A DNA stretch of 64,000 bases from an uncultured Clostridia bacterium (lineage in GTDB: Bacteria; Bacillota; Clostridia; Oscillospirales; Acutalibacteraceae). The DNA is taken from assembly GCA_937892115.1 (NCBI GenBank), contig CALAUI010000024.1, forward strand, positions 95,803 through 159,802, written 5' to 3'. Position 1 is the first letter of the stretch, and each line of letters opens with the position of its first letter. The notes under the pieces were generated by a model. That model did no database searches. It had not been told where the DNA came from and saw only the letters and a list, made by a program, of their open reading frames with translations. The position numbers and the translations under genes were made by a program. Positions 17,305 through 24,562 of the stretch are shown one piece after another.

Positions 17305-18006
17305 ATGCAGTCGGAATTCGATTCGATTATTGCAGAGCAGTTTGAATTTGTCAAGTCTTTAAGCAATAAAACAGATAAAACCATTAATGTCATACGCCAT
17401 AAATCCACCGAAAACAGACTTGTTGTTATAAAGGGTAAAGGGAATAAGGCGGTTTATGAATATCTTATGAGCATATCTCATCCGAATCTGCCCCGCATTT
17501 ATTCGGTTGAAGAAGAAAACGGTAATCTCAGCATTTATGAAGAATACATTGACGGAATAACCGTTGGGGATGTTCTGCAAACGGGGCTTTATAAAGAAAG
17601 CGGCGTTAGAGAGGTAATAACCGGAGTGTGCAATGCCCTCGATGTTTTGCACAAAAACAATATTATTCACCGCGACATAAAGCCGGAGAATGTAATAATT
17701 GATAAATACGGAAATGTTAAATTAGTGGATTTTGACTCTGCGAGAGTATATAAAACCTATCAGTCTAATGATACCGCTTTTACTGGCACAGCAGGATTTG
17801 CCGCTCCCGAACAGTTTGCAATTTCGCAAACCGATTCCAGAACTGACATTTTTGCATTGGGGATAATGATGAATGTTATGCTGACCGGCGAGCATCCGTC
17901 GAAAAAACTTAACGGCGGGAAATACGGAAAGATAATAGAAAAATGTATTTATGTCGATCCCAACGGACGATTCCAAAATGTTAAAGAACTGGTCTCGTCA
18001 TTATAA
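17305..18006 (+). CDS. Small Hanks-type Ser/Thr protein kinase
   Basis: A 233-aa kinase domain without a membrane segment. The likely ATP lysine is K43 in VVIKGKG. There is no recognisable Gly-rich loop. The catalytic loop is HRDIKPEN (122-129). The metal-binding DFG is changed to DFD (142-144), and the activation segment ends in AAPEQ. The ATG at 17305 is preferred because CGGGAG at 17291-17296 is eight bases away; a GTG at 17296 is the alternative. The HRD aspartate, asparagine and DFx aspartate are all present, so it is probably active. The substrate is unknown; the head-to-head HTH protein is a candidate. Confidence 0.85.
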   Translation: MQSEFDSIIAEQFEFVKSLSNKTDKTINVIRHKSTENRLVVIKGKGNKAVYEYLMSISHPNLPRIYSVEEENGNLSIYEEYIDGITVGDVLQTGLYKESGVREVITGVCNALDVLHKNNIIHRDIKPENVIIDKYGNVKLVDFDSARVYKTYQSNDTAFTGTAGFAAPEQFAISQTDSRTDIFALGIMMNVMLTGEHPSKKLNGGKYGKIIEKCIYVDPNGRFQNVKELVSSL

Positions 18007-18024
18007 ACATCAAAAATCACAAAG

Positions 18025-18067
18025 AACTGTGTAATTCCGTTATAAAAATGGCTTACACAGTTTTTTT
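18025..18067 (+). terminator. Terminator of the kinase gene
   Basis: 10-bp stem AACTGTGTAA/TTACACAGTT followed by a T run. Confidence 0.8.
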
Positions 18068-18116
18068 ATGCAGCGTGCATAGGACAAAACGAATTAAACA
18101 CATTATAATCTTTATA

Positions 18117-18428
18117 TTACTTATGATTCTCTATCAGCAATTTGATTATTTCTTTCTCGTTTTTGTTAAGATGCTTATAACTGCTGAGCAGCTTTTTTTC
18201 ATCTTTTGTCAGCGATGAAACATTAAAGTCAGGGGATGAAATTCTGCCGATGAGATAATCGACACTGACAGAGAAATAATCGGCGATTTTGATTAAAACG
18301 GCAATCTCAGGTTCAACGCTCTGATTTTCATATTTGTTAATGGATTGCTGGCTGACGCCGACAGCTTCCGCCAGCTTCTGCTGACTGATTTTATGCTCAT
18401 TTCTTAAAGATTTTAGATTCTTTATCAT
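18117..18428 (-). CDS. XRE family transcriptional regulator
   Basis: A 103-aa protein with a textbook Cro/CI HTH at about residues 4-60 (LRNEHKISQQKLAEAVGVSQ, INKYENQSVEPE, then DYFSVSVDYLIGR). A helical C-terminal tail of about 40 residues may mediate dimerisation. The ATG at 18428 has AAGGTG upstream, whereas the longer frame to 18467 has none. It diverges from the zinc-ribbon protein gene. The shared gap holds an ACAAC-5-GTTGT inverted repeat (18497-18511) that could be its operator. Confidence 0.85.
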   Translation of the reverse strand: MIKNLKSLRNEHKISQQKLAEAVGVSQQSINKYENQSVEPEIAVLIKIADYFSVSVDYLIGRISSPDFNVSSLTKDEKKLLSSYKHLNKNEKEIIKLLIENHK

Positions 18429-18489
18429 AATTATCACCTTCTTTATTTTAACAATAAATAAGGACAAAATGAAAAACCTATTATTAGTT

Positions 18490-18511
18490 ATTGACTACAA
18501 CAATTAGTTGT
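18490..18511. promoter_or_regulatory. Candidate operator in the XRE/zinc-ribbon divergent region
   Basis: ACAAC (18497-18501) and GTTGT (18507-18511) form an inverted repeat with a 5-bp spacer, directly after TTGACT, a possible -35 box. The position fits an XRE autoregulatory site; the assignment to this regulator is inference. Confidence 0.35.
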
Positions 18512-18549
18512 GATTAAATATTAATAATATTATTTGAAAGGATGATAAA

Positions 18550-19983
18550 ATGTATTGCCCCAATTGCGGAAAAGAATTACTTGAAGGTGCAAAATTTTGC
18601 CCTGACTGCGGAGAAAAAATTGAAGCTGAAAAGTCGGAAGCTGTTAACGCTGTTGCCGAAGAAATTGAAACCGTAAAAAAAGAAACACTCGATACTGTTG
18701 CGGAAATCGAAGAGCAGAGCGCCGCACCTATGCAGGAAAAAACCGAGCCTGCACAGCCGACTCCCGTGAATACCGTTCCGCCTGTTGCAACTGCTCCTGC
18801 ACCGACAAATGCATCTTTTGAAATTTCACCCAACGGAAAAATCACTTCAGGCAAAAAAGGAAAAACAAAGTTCAAAGATTTATCACCGAAACAAAAAGCA
18901 ATTAGATTTGGAATAGGCGGTCTGCTTCTTTTAATCGGCATAATCTGGATTGTTTCAGACGGAATCAAAGGTTCTGAAAAAGCCGTAAGTGATTATCCGA
19001 AAAGCTCTGTATCAGATGAAAATGAAAACGTAATCAGAATTATTCCTTATAAATGTGATACAGGTGCCATTTTTGATATGACTTTGGAAGAGTTCAGCAA
19101 GTCATTTGATAAATATGCAAAAAATTACTATGAAGTTGAAATCGATTTATACTCATTATGGAATGCCGGAACTTCGGGAACTGAAGATTCGGGAACTTCC
19201 TATACTTTATATATGGCAAAGCCTTATACAGATATAAATATTTATGCAAAAGCAATTGACAACCATGTTGCTTCAATAATTATCGGTCTGGATTATACCT
19301 CTGATACTTATGAAGATAATATGTCTGCTCTCGGAGAAATGTTCGGACTGTGCAACTTGTGTTTTGGAAGATTAAGCGCCGATGAAGATCAGGAAATGCG
19401 TAAACAATTAGCCGATGGCGTAGATAGTAGCAAAGCAAGAACCAGTTATATTTGTGATGAAGTCAAATATACACTAATTCCGGATAAATTAAACTCAACC
19501 ATTGTTGGCTTCACTTGTTCTGTTGAACCTGTTTCAAGAGAGTATGTTAATTCATTGAATGATAACATTATTTATAATGACTTTAACGATGTAAAAAGCG
19601 GTGAGAAAGCAGTTGAAACAGAAAAAGAGCCGGCCGCTCCGATTATGTCAGACGAACAGGCGATATCTGTGCTTTACTCAACTAGCGCATACCCTTCTGG
19701 AATGAAGCAAGCGGTAAGCCAAGGCATTTATGAAGATCTTTCCATAGGAGATGTTCTTGACATAATGTTCCTGTCTCCTTCTGTATCTTTTGAGGAAGGG
19801 GACGGTTGTGTATATATAACAGTTTCCGGTGAGCACTATGTTTCTCCCGATTCTTACACTGCAATTCCCGGCAGTATTACATATCGTGTTTCTGAAAACG
19901 GAGGGGTATATGTGAACAGCGACCCAGACAGAATCGGAGATCTGGTCGAGGTATTTGCCGTAAATTACGGAAAAAATTATTAA
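18550..19983 (+). CDS. Zinc-ribbon membrane-anchored protein
   Basis: A 477-aa protein. The N-terminus is a zinc ribbon (MYCPNCGKELL, then FCPDCGEK; two CxxC pairs in residues 3-22). An Ala/Pro/Glu-rich linker follows to about residue 95, a basic stretch, and one membrane segment (FGIGGLLLLIGIIWIVSDGI, about 118-137). The rest is a large extracytoplasmic domain of about 330 residues, rich in Asp, Ser and Tyr, with no signature I recognise. The layout (cytoplasmic zinc ribbon, helix, outside domain) is shared with the next two genes. Nearby kinase and HTH genes hint at a sensing role, which is inference. Confidence 0.75.
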   Translation: MYCPNCGKELLEGAKFCPDCGEKIEAEKSEAVNAVAEEIETVKKETLDTVAEIEEQSAAPMQEKTEPAQPTPVNTVPPVATAPAPTNASFEISPNGKITSGKKGKTKFKDLSPKQKAIRFGIGGLLLLIGIIWIVSDGIKGSEKAVSDYPKSSVSDENENVIRIIPYKCDTGAIFDMTLEEFSKSFDKYAKNYYEVEIDLYSLWNAGTSGTEDSGTSYTLYMAKPYTDINIYAKAIDNHVASIIIGLDYTSDTYEDNMSALGEMFGLCNLCFGRLSADEDQEMRKQLADGVDSSKARTSYICDEVKYTLIPDKLNSTIVGFTCSVEPVSREYVNSLNDNIIYNDFNDVKSGEKAVETEKEPAAPIMSDEQAISVLYSTSAYPSGMKQAVSQGIYEDLSIGDVLDIMFLSPSVSFEEGDGCVYITVSGEHYVSPDSYTAIPGSITYRVSENGGVYVNSDPDRIGDLVEVFAVNYGKNY

Positions 19984-20090
19984 TTTAATGTATGATACCG
20001 TTTTGAAGTTGATCTCGACAACTCTAAATCCGCAAGCAGAACAGAAGCTACAATAGTAGTCCGGGCGGCCTTGATTTTTTCTTCACAACC

Positions 20091-20119
20091 TTGTAAACTT
20101 TCCGCTTTTTTGCTACAAT
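20091..20119 (+). promoter_or_regulatory. Promoter of the two small zinc-ribbon genes
   Basis: TTGTAA (20091-20096), a 17-base spacer and TACAAT (20114-20119), 30 bases before the ATG at 20149. Confidence 0.6.
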
Positions 20120-20148
20120 AAAAATATACCATTTACGGGAGCGATATA

Positions 20149-20556
20149 ATGATTTGCCCTGCCTGTTCTGCTCCTTTGCCCGATGAAAGTCTGTTCTGCC
20201 CTTACTGTATGACAAAATTCGGCGCAGAGAACAAAAAAACATATAAAAGCCATAAACCGAACGCAGTGAAATCTGCTGCGGCGGTAATTGCTGTTTTACT
20301 TATTGTTTCGGTTATTGTTGTTTTTATGATGAAGTCAAAAACCGCAAAAGGCGAAAGCAGCACTTCTGTGCAAACACAGTCAACGGTTGAGGAACAGTCA
20401 ACCGAAAACAACGGCAACTACCAAACCGAAAAGACCACCGGCGAAACCGAAACGGCAGAAATAAACGGAGAATACTATGAGCCGGGCACCTATTTCTGGA
20501 ACATCAATGGTAATGGTGAAATTGTTCTTGAAGATTACGAAAATTATCCGTTTTGA
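20149..20556 (+). CDS. Small zinc-ribbon membrane protein
   Basis: A 135-aa protein with a zinc ribbon at residues 1-24 (MICPACSAPLP, then FCPYCMTKF), a basic linker, one membrane helix (about 41-61) and a short outside segment rich in Ser, Thr, Gln and Glu that ends in a compact GEIVLEDYENYPF motif. ACGGGAGCG precedes the ATG. It is a paralogue of the next gene, nine bases downstream: both have the same ribbon spacing, helix position and tail length. Function unknown. Confidence 0.75.
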   Translation: MICPACSAPLPDESLFCPYCMTKFGAENKKTYKSHKPNAVKSAAAVIAVLLIVSVIVVFMMKSKTAKGESSTSVQTQSTVEEQSTENNGNYQTEKTTGETETAEINGEYYEPGTYFWNINGNGEIVLEDYENYPF

Positions 20557-20565
20557 GGCTTTGCT

Positions 20566-20967
20566 ATGAAATGTAATAACTGTTCTAAAGAGTTGCCGCC
20601 GGGCAGTCAATTTTGCCCTTACTGTTTGAACAAATTCACTTCGGAAACTGAAATAAATCCCGATGTTATCAAAAAGAAAGATAATAAGATTTTCAGCTTT
20701 ATAATTATTGCTGTCATCTTTCTGATTGCCTTGGTAATCGCCACGGCAATGTTTCGAAATAAAAATTCCGGCGCAGATTCAACAGATTACTCCAATACAA
20801 CCGAAAGCACTACCCTGCAAATGTCTGAAACAGAAAAACCTGGAATAACCGAAGGAGAATATTCTGTAACTGACGAAAACGGTCAGGTTCAATATCCACC
20901 CGCAACTTATGTTGTGGTGGTTGAAGATGACGGAAGTGTAAAACAAGGTTATATCCTTCCGGAATAA
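20566..20967 (+). CDS. Small zinc-ribbon membrane protein, tandem paralogue
   Basis: A 133-aa protein with a zinc ribbon (MKCNNCSKELPPGSQFCPYC), one membrane helix (FIIIAVIFLIALVIATAM, about residues 45-62) and an acidic Ser/Thr-rich outside tail ending in VVVVEDDGSVKQGYILPE. It resembles the gene before it in layout and in the tail pattern (tyrosine, hydrophobic strand, Asp-Gly turn), so the pair looks like an old tandem duplication. Function unknown. Confidence 0.75.
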   Translation: MKCNNCSKELPPGSQFCPYCLNKFTSETEINPDVIKKKDNKIFSFIIIAVIFLIALVIATAMFRNKNSGADSTDYSNTTESTTLQMSETEKPGITEGEYSVTDENGQVQYPPATYVVVVEDDGSVKQGYILPE

Positions 20968-21073
20968 TAATAAAGAATTGTCGGCAACTCTATATGACAC
21001 AATACGAAACAGCCGACAATTCCTGATTGAAAACGAAACAGCGGTTTTAAAGATTTCAATCGTCGAGGGTAAT

Positions 21074-21143
21074 CCAAAAGGGGAACGGAAAAGAGAAAAG
21101 CGTGTTGTTGCGGCAACAACTGCTTTTCGGTCTTCCCCTTTGG
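21074..21143. repeat. 70-nt long imperfect hairpin
   Basis: Three stem blocks pair in order. CCAAAAGGGGAA pairs with TTCCCCTTTGG (one bulge), GAAAAGC with GCTTTTC, and GTTGTTG with CAACAAC around a CGG loop. It could be the body of a structured RNA or a small palindromic element. Confidence 0.55.
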
Positions 21144-21235
21144 CACACGATTTTGCGTCCCGCAAAGTCTAGTGTGTTAGACCTTTGCCCGAAAGAGTCG
21201 AAAACAGCGTAATGGTTACACTCATAATGTGAAAA

Positions 21236-21275
21236 AATCTCGGCTTGCCCGTCAAAAGGCAAGACCGGGATTTTT
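21236..21275 (+). terminator. Terminator-like hairpin with T tail
   Basis: Stem AATCTCGG-CTTGCC pairs with GGCAAG-CCGGGATT, followed by TTTTTATTTTT. No protein gene ends just upstream, so it may end an RNA transcript that starts in the hairpin-rich region. Confidence 0.6.
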
Positions 21276-21521
21276 ATTTTTCGGCGGAATTGAGAAACCG
21301 GTTTTCAGCGCGGAAATACCGATTTTGATAATTCCGTGTTTCGGCTCAGAGGGCAAAGGGCGTATAAACCTCTGTTCCGCAGAACAAATATTTTTTGCAT
21401 TTTCAAGGGTATTGATACAATATGAAATCCGCGGTAGAAAGCAGATAGCCGGCAATATATCCGCCCGGCTTACACCGATATACCGAAAAACACGAATCCA
21501 CGGTAACGAAAATTTACGTAG

Positions 21522-21550
21522 TTGAAAATAACGGCTGTTGGGTATATAAT
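21522..21550 (+). promoter_or_regulatory. Promoter of cstA
   Basis: TTGAAA (21522-21527), a 17-base spacer and a perfect TATAAT (21545-21550). Confidence 0.75.
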
Positions 21551-21604
21551 TCCTATATTGCAGATTAAAATCTGTTATTCATGTTTATGAGGGGGAGTTT
21601 TGCC

Positions 21605-23053
21605 GTGTTCAGCTTTTTACTATCCGCTGCAGCGTTGATAATCGGCTATCTGATATACGGTAAAATTACAGAAAGAGTATTCTCTCCCGATGACCGTCAG
21701 ACACCCGCCGAAAGAATAAACGACGGCGTTGACTTCGTCCCCATGCCCACCTGGAAGGTATTTCTCGTTCAGCTTCTGAATATAGCGGGAACAGGTCCGA
21801 TTTTCGGGGCTCTGGGCGGCGCATTATTCGGCCCCGTTGTTTATCTGTGGATAGTATTCGGATGTATTTTTGCCGGGTCGGTACACGACTATTTCTGCGG
21901 AATGATTTCCGTTCGTCACGACGGCGTCAGCATTTCAGAGCTGACGGGAACTTATCTCGGCAGTTCAATGAAGCAGATTATGCGCGTATTCTCCGTAATA
22001 TTGCTCGTTATGTGCGGAGTGGTATTCACAACCGGCCCCGCGAATCTTCTTGACATTCTCACAAGCGGAAAAATCGGTGTCAATATATGGCTTTGGGCAA
22101 TCATCATATATTATTTTGTCGCGACCTTCGTACCAATTGACAAGGTAATCGGGCGTATCTATCCGGTTTTCGGATTATGTCTGATCATCATGGCGGTCGG
22201 AGTAGCCGGTTCAATGCTCTTTTCGGGCAAATTCACCATGCCCGAAATCACGGATAATTTCGGAAATATGCATTGCAGCGGCACTCCCGTATGGCCTTTC
22301 ATGTTCATTACGGTTGCCTGCGGTGCGATATCCGGATTCCACGCCACGCAATCACCGATGATGGCAAGATGCATACGCTCCGAAAGAAGCGGCAGAAAGG
22401 TGTTTTTCGGGGCCATGATTGCAGAGGGCATAATCGCCCTTATATGGGCTGCAGCGGGAGTAACCTGCTACGAAAGCAGTCAGGCGCTTCTTGACGCGGG
22501 AGCGGGCTGCAGTGCCGTTGTCTATGCCGTATGTCAGACCACCATGGGAAAAATCGGAGGTATTCTTGCTCTTGTCGGCGTAGTCGTCTGCCCCATCTCA
22601 TCGGGTGACACCGCCTACCGTTCCGCAAGACTTACTCTCGCCGACTGGCTCGGAATGGACCAGTCAAAAATGAAAAACCGCCTGCTGCTTACCGTTCCCC
22701 TTCTGATTGCGGGAACGCTGATATGCGGTGTGGATTACAACGTTGTCTGGCGTTATTTTTCCTGGTCAAATCAGACTCTCGCAATGATTGCTCTGTGGAC
22801 TTTCAGCGTGTATCTGAAACGGCAGGGCAAAAACTGTCTGATTACCGCCGTACCCGCGGCGTTTATGTCCGCAGTGTCGCTGACTTATTTCACGCTCGCA
22901 CCCGAATGTATGGGATTCCTTTGGGAAAAGCTGAATATCGGAACGAATATCAGTTATCCCGCAGGCATCTGTATCGGAATTGCCGCCGCAGTCATTTTCA
23001 GCGTGATATTCATGACAAAAACGAAGTGCCGTCATTACGGTTTACAAAAATAA
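21605..23053 (+). CDS. cstA: Carbon starvation protein CstA family transporter
   Basis: A 482-aa polytopic membrane protein. The GTG at 21605 is chosen because GAGGGGGAG lies eight bases upstream; the ATG at 21581 would put that ribosome site inside the gene. Family hallmarks are LLNIAGTGPIFGALGGALFG (about residues 57-76), FAGSVHDYFCGM, and GAISGFHATQSPMMARC in the middle. It is shorter than the roughly 700-aa E. coli CstA/BtsT but similar to the compact clostridial type. The family moves peptides or pyruvate; which one applies here is unknown. It has its own promoter and terminator. Confidence 0.88.
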   Translation: MFSFLLSAAALIIGYLIYGKITERVFSPDDRQTPAERINDGVDFVPMPTWKVFLVQLLNIAGTGPIFGALGGALFGPVVYLWIVFGCIFAGSVHDYFCGMISVRHDGVSISELTGTYLGSSMKQIMRVFSVILLVMCGVVFTTGPANLLDILTSGKIGVNIWLWAIIIYYFVATFVPIDKVIGRIYPVFGLCLIIMAVGVAGSMLFSGKFTMPEITDNFGNMHCSGTPVWPFMFITVACGAISGFHATQSPMMARCIRSERSGRKVFFGAMIAEGIIALIWAAAGVTCYESSQALLDAGAGCSAVVYAVCQTTMGKIGGILALVGVVVCPISSGDTAYRSARLTLADWLGMDQSKMKNRLLLTVPLLIAGTLICGVDYNVVWRYFSWSNQTLAMIALWTFSVYLKRQGKNCLITAVPAAFMSAVSLTYFTLAPECMGFLWEKLNIGTNISYPAGICIGIAAAVIFSVIFMTKTKCRHYGLQK

Positions 23054-23083
23054 CGTAACAATTCACCGATACATACAAATCAA

Positions 23084-23117
23084 GCCGATTGTCCGGTAAC
23101 GGGCGGTCGGTTTTTTG
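23084..23117 (+). terminator. Terminator of cstA
   Basis: Imperfect stem CCGATTGTCC/GGGCGGTCGG followed by six T. Confidence 0.6.
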
Positions 23118-23127
23118 CATAAAGATA

Positions 23128-23155
23128 TTGACTTTTGCGTTTTTGATGATATAAT
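23128..23155 (+). promoter_or_regulatory. Promoter of the TetR-ABC operon
   Basis: TTGACT (23128-23133), a 16-base spacer and a perfect TATAAT (23150-23155). The three operator-like repeats start three bases downstream. Confidence 0.75.
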
Positions 23156-23157
23156 CA

Positions 23158-23198
23158 TAACAAGCGTTATGTAACAGGTGTTTTATAACAAGTGTTTT
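23158..23198 (+). promoter_or_regulatory. Three 14-bp operator-like repeats
   Basis: TAACAAGCGTT (23158), TAACAGGTGTT (23172) and TAACAAGTGTT (23186) recur at exactly 14-bp steps between the -10 box and the TetR start. Each unit is itself near-palindromic (AACA-NN-TGTT). Placed over the transcription start, they suit repression by the TetR protein encoded next. Confidence 0.6.
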
Positions 23199-23219
23199 TG
23201 ATTGGGGGAAAAGACAAAA

Positions 23220-23849
23220 ATGCCGCCTAAAGCCAAATATACAAAGGAAGAAATAGTTGACGCCGCCTACGAAATTGCCCGAAAAGAAGGGCTTGATAAC
23301 GTAGCGGCAAGAGCTGTGGGCAAACGGCTGAACACCTCTTCAACTCCCATATTCACGTTTTTTAACAGCATGGACGAGTTGAAGGCGGAGGTAATCAAAA
23401 AAGCGGAATCAGAATATATCCGATATATGGACGGGGTGCTTGACTACCCCCTCGCATTCAAGGAATACGGTATGCGATGGATAAGATATGCAAAGGAAAA
23501 CCCGAAGATTTACAGATTGCTTTTCCTCGGCACGAATAATGCAGTCTCTCTTTACAGAGATTCTTTCCGCGAACTGCTCGATCCGATTATCGAAACAATA
23601 ACCAAAACGTTTGGCATCAATTATGCCGATGCAAAGATGCTCTTTAATCAGATGGTGATTTATTCACACGGGCTTGCGGATTTCTGCATAAGCAATCCGA
23701 ATCTGTTCACGGAGGAGCAGATAAGCTCCGGTCTGAGCCGTATCTGCGTAAGTCTCGCCACTGGAATAAAGATAAACGACGGGACGGTCAATATGGACGA
23801 AACTCAAAAAATGATTAAACAAACTTTCAATACAGCAAAGAAAGGATGA
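23220..23849 (+). CDS. TetR family transcriptional regulator
   Basis: A 209-aa protein starting MPPKAKYTKEEIVDAAYEIA. GGGGGAAAAG upstream supports the ATG at 23220. The HTH is at about residues 9-55 (LDNVAARAVGKRLNTSSTPI, then FTFFNSMDELKAEV). The C-terminal ligand domain has the WIRYAKENPKIYRLLFLGTN region seen in clostridial TetR-type regulators of ABC exporters. Its stop overlaps the start region of the ABC ATPase gene, so it is the first gene of that operon and probably controls it. Confidence 0.88.
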   Translation: MPPKAKYTKEEIVDAAYEIARKEGLDNVAARAVGKRLNTSSTPIFTFFNSMDELKAEVIKKAESEYIRYMDGVLDYPLAFKEYGMRWIRYAKENPKIYRLLFLGTNNAVSLYRDSFRELLDPIIETITKTFGINYADAKMLFNQMVIYSHGLADFCISNPNLFTEEQISSGLSRICVSLATGIKINDGTVNMDETQKMIKQTFNTAKKG

Positions 23850-23854
23850 AAGTT

Positions 23855-24562
23855 ATGCTGACTATTAACCATCTTACCAAAATCTACGGAGACAAAAAGG
23901 CGGTCGACGACCTTTCTCTCTGCATCAATCCCGGCGAAATCTACGGATTTATCGGTCACAACGGTGCAGGCAAAACCACTACTCTCAAAAGCATCGTGGG
24001 TATACTCGGCTTTGACGAGGGTGAGATCCTGATTAACGGTAAATCCATCAAGGACAGCCCCATTGAGTGCAAAAAGGAAATTGCATATATTCCCGACAAC
24101 CCGGATTTATATGAGTATATGACCGGTATCAAATACCTTAATTTCGTAGCCGATATTTACGGCGTACCCTCAGAGGGCAGAAACGACAAAATCAGAAAGC
24201 TTGCGGATATATTCGGCCTTACGGATGACCTCGGCGAAGCAATTGCCGCCTATTCACACGGTATGAAGCAGAAGCTTGCCATCATTTCCGCCTGGCTTCA
24301 CAACCCCAAGCTCATACTTATGGACGAGCCCTTCGTCGGTCTTGACCCCAAGGCATCCCATGAGCTTAAAATCATGATGAGAGAATTCTGTGACAAGGGC
24401 GGTGCCATCTTCTTTTCAACCCACGTTCTTGAGGTTGCCGAAAAGCTTTGCGACAAGGTTGCAATCATCAAAAACGGTCAGCTGATAAAGTCGGGCACCA
24501 TGGAAGACGTAAGAGGCGACGATTCTCTTGAAGAGGTATTCCTTGAACTGGAGGCAGAATAA
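23855..24562 (+). CDS. ABC transporter ATP-binding protein
   Basis: A 235-aa ATPase. Walker A is GHNGAGKTT, the signature is YSHGMKQKL (in place of LSGGQ), Walker B is LILMDEPFVGLD, and the H-loop is FFSTHVLEVAE. AAAGGA eight bases upstream favours the ATG at 23855; a second ATG at 23846 overlaps the TetR stop. The sequence belongs to the drug/Na+-export type of ABC ATPases. It shares one base with the permease gene that follows, so the two are coupled. Confidence 0.88.
   Translation: MLTINHLTKIYGDKKAVDDLSLCINPGEIYGFIGHNGAGKTTTLKSIVGILGFDEGEILINGKSIKDSPIECKKEIAYIPDNPDLYEYMTGIKYLNFVADIYGVPSEGRNDKIRKLADIFGLTDDLGEAIAAYSHGMKQKLAIISAWLHNPKLILMDEPFVGLDPKASHELKIMMREFCDKGGAIFFSTHVLEVAEKLCDKVAIIKNGQLIKSGTMEDVRGDDSLEEVFLELEAE

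Larger units (their letters stand above)
20968..21521. other. Gene-free stretch with a chain of hairpins
   Basis: No credible protein gene was found here. A first hairpin pairs AGAATTGTCGGC (near 20974) with GCCGACAATTCCT (near 21010-21022). A 70-nt multi-segment hairpin spans 21074-21143. Two small hairpins follow: TTTGCG/CGCAAA and GTCTA/TAGAC (about 21150-21185). A terminator-like hairpin lies at 21236-21275. The rest up to the cstA promoter (21276-21521) shows nothing I recognise. Confidence 0.5.

Noticed and set aside
21195..21232. tRNA-Met-like anticodon arm (TTACA-CTCATAA-TGTGA) with D-arm-like bases before it
   Set aside because: No acceptor stem and no T-arm can be folded; likely chance.
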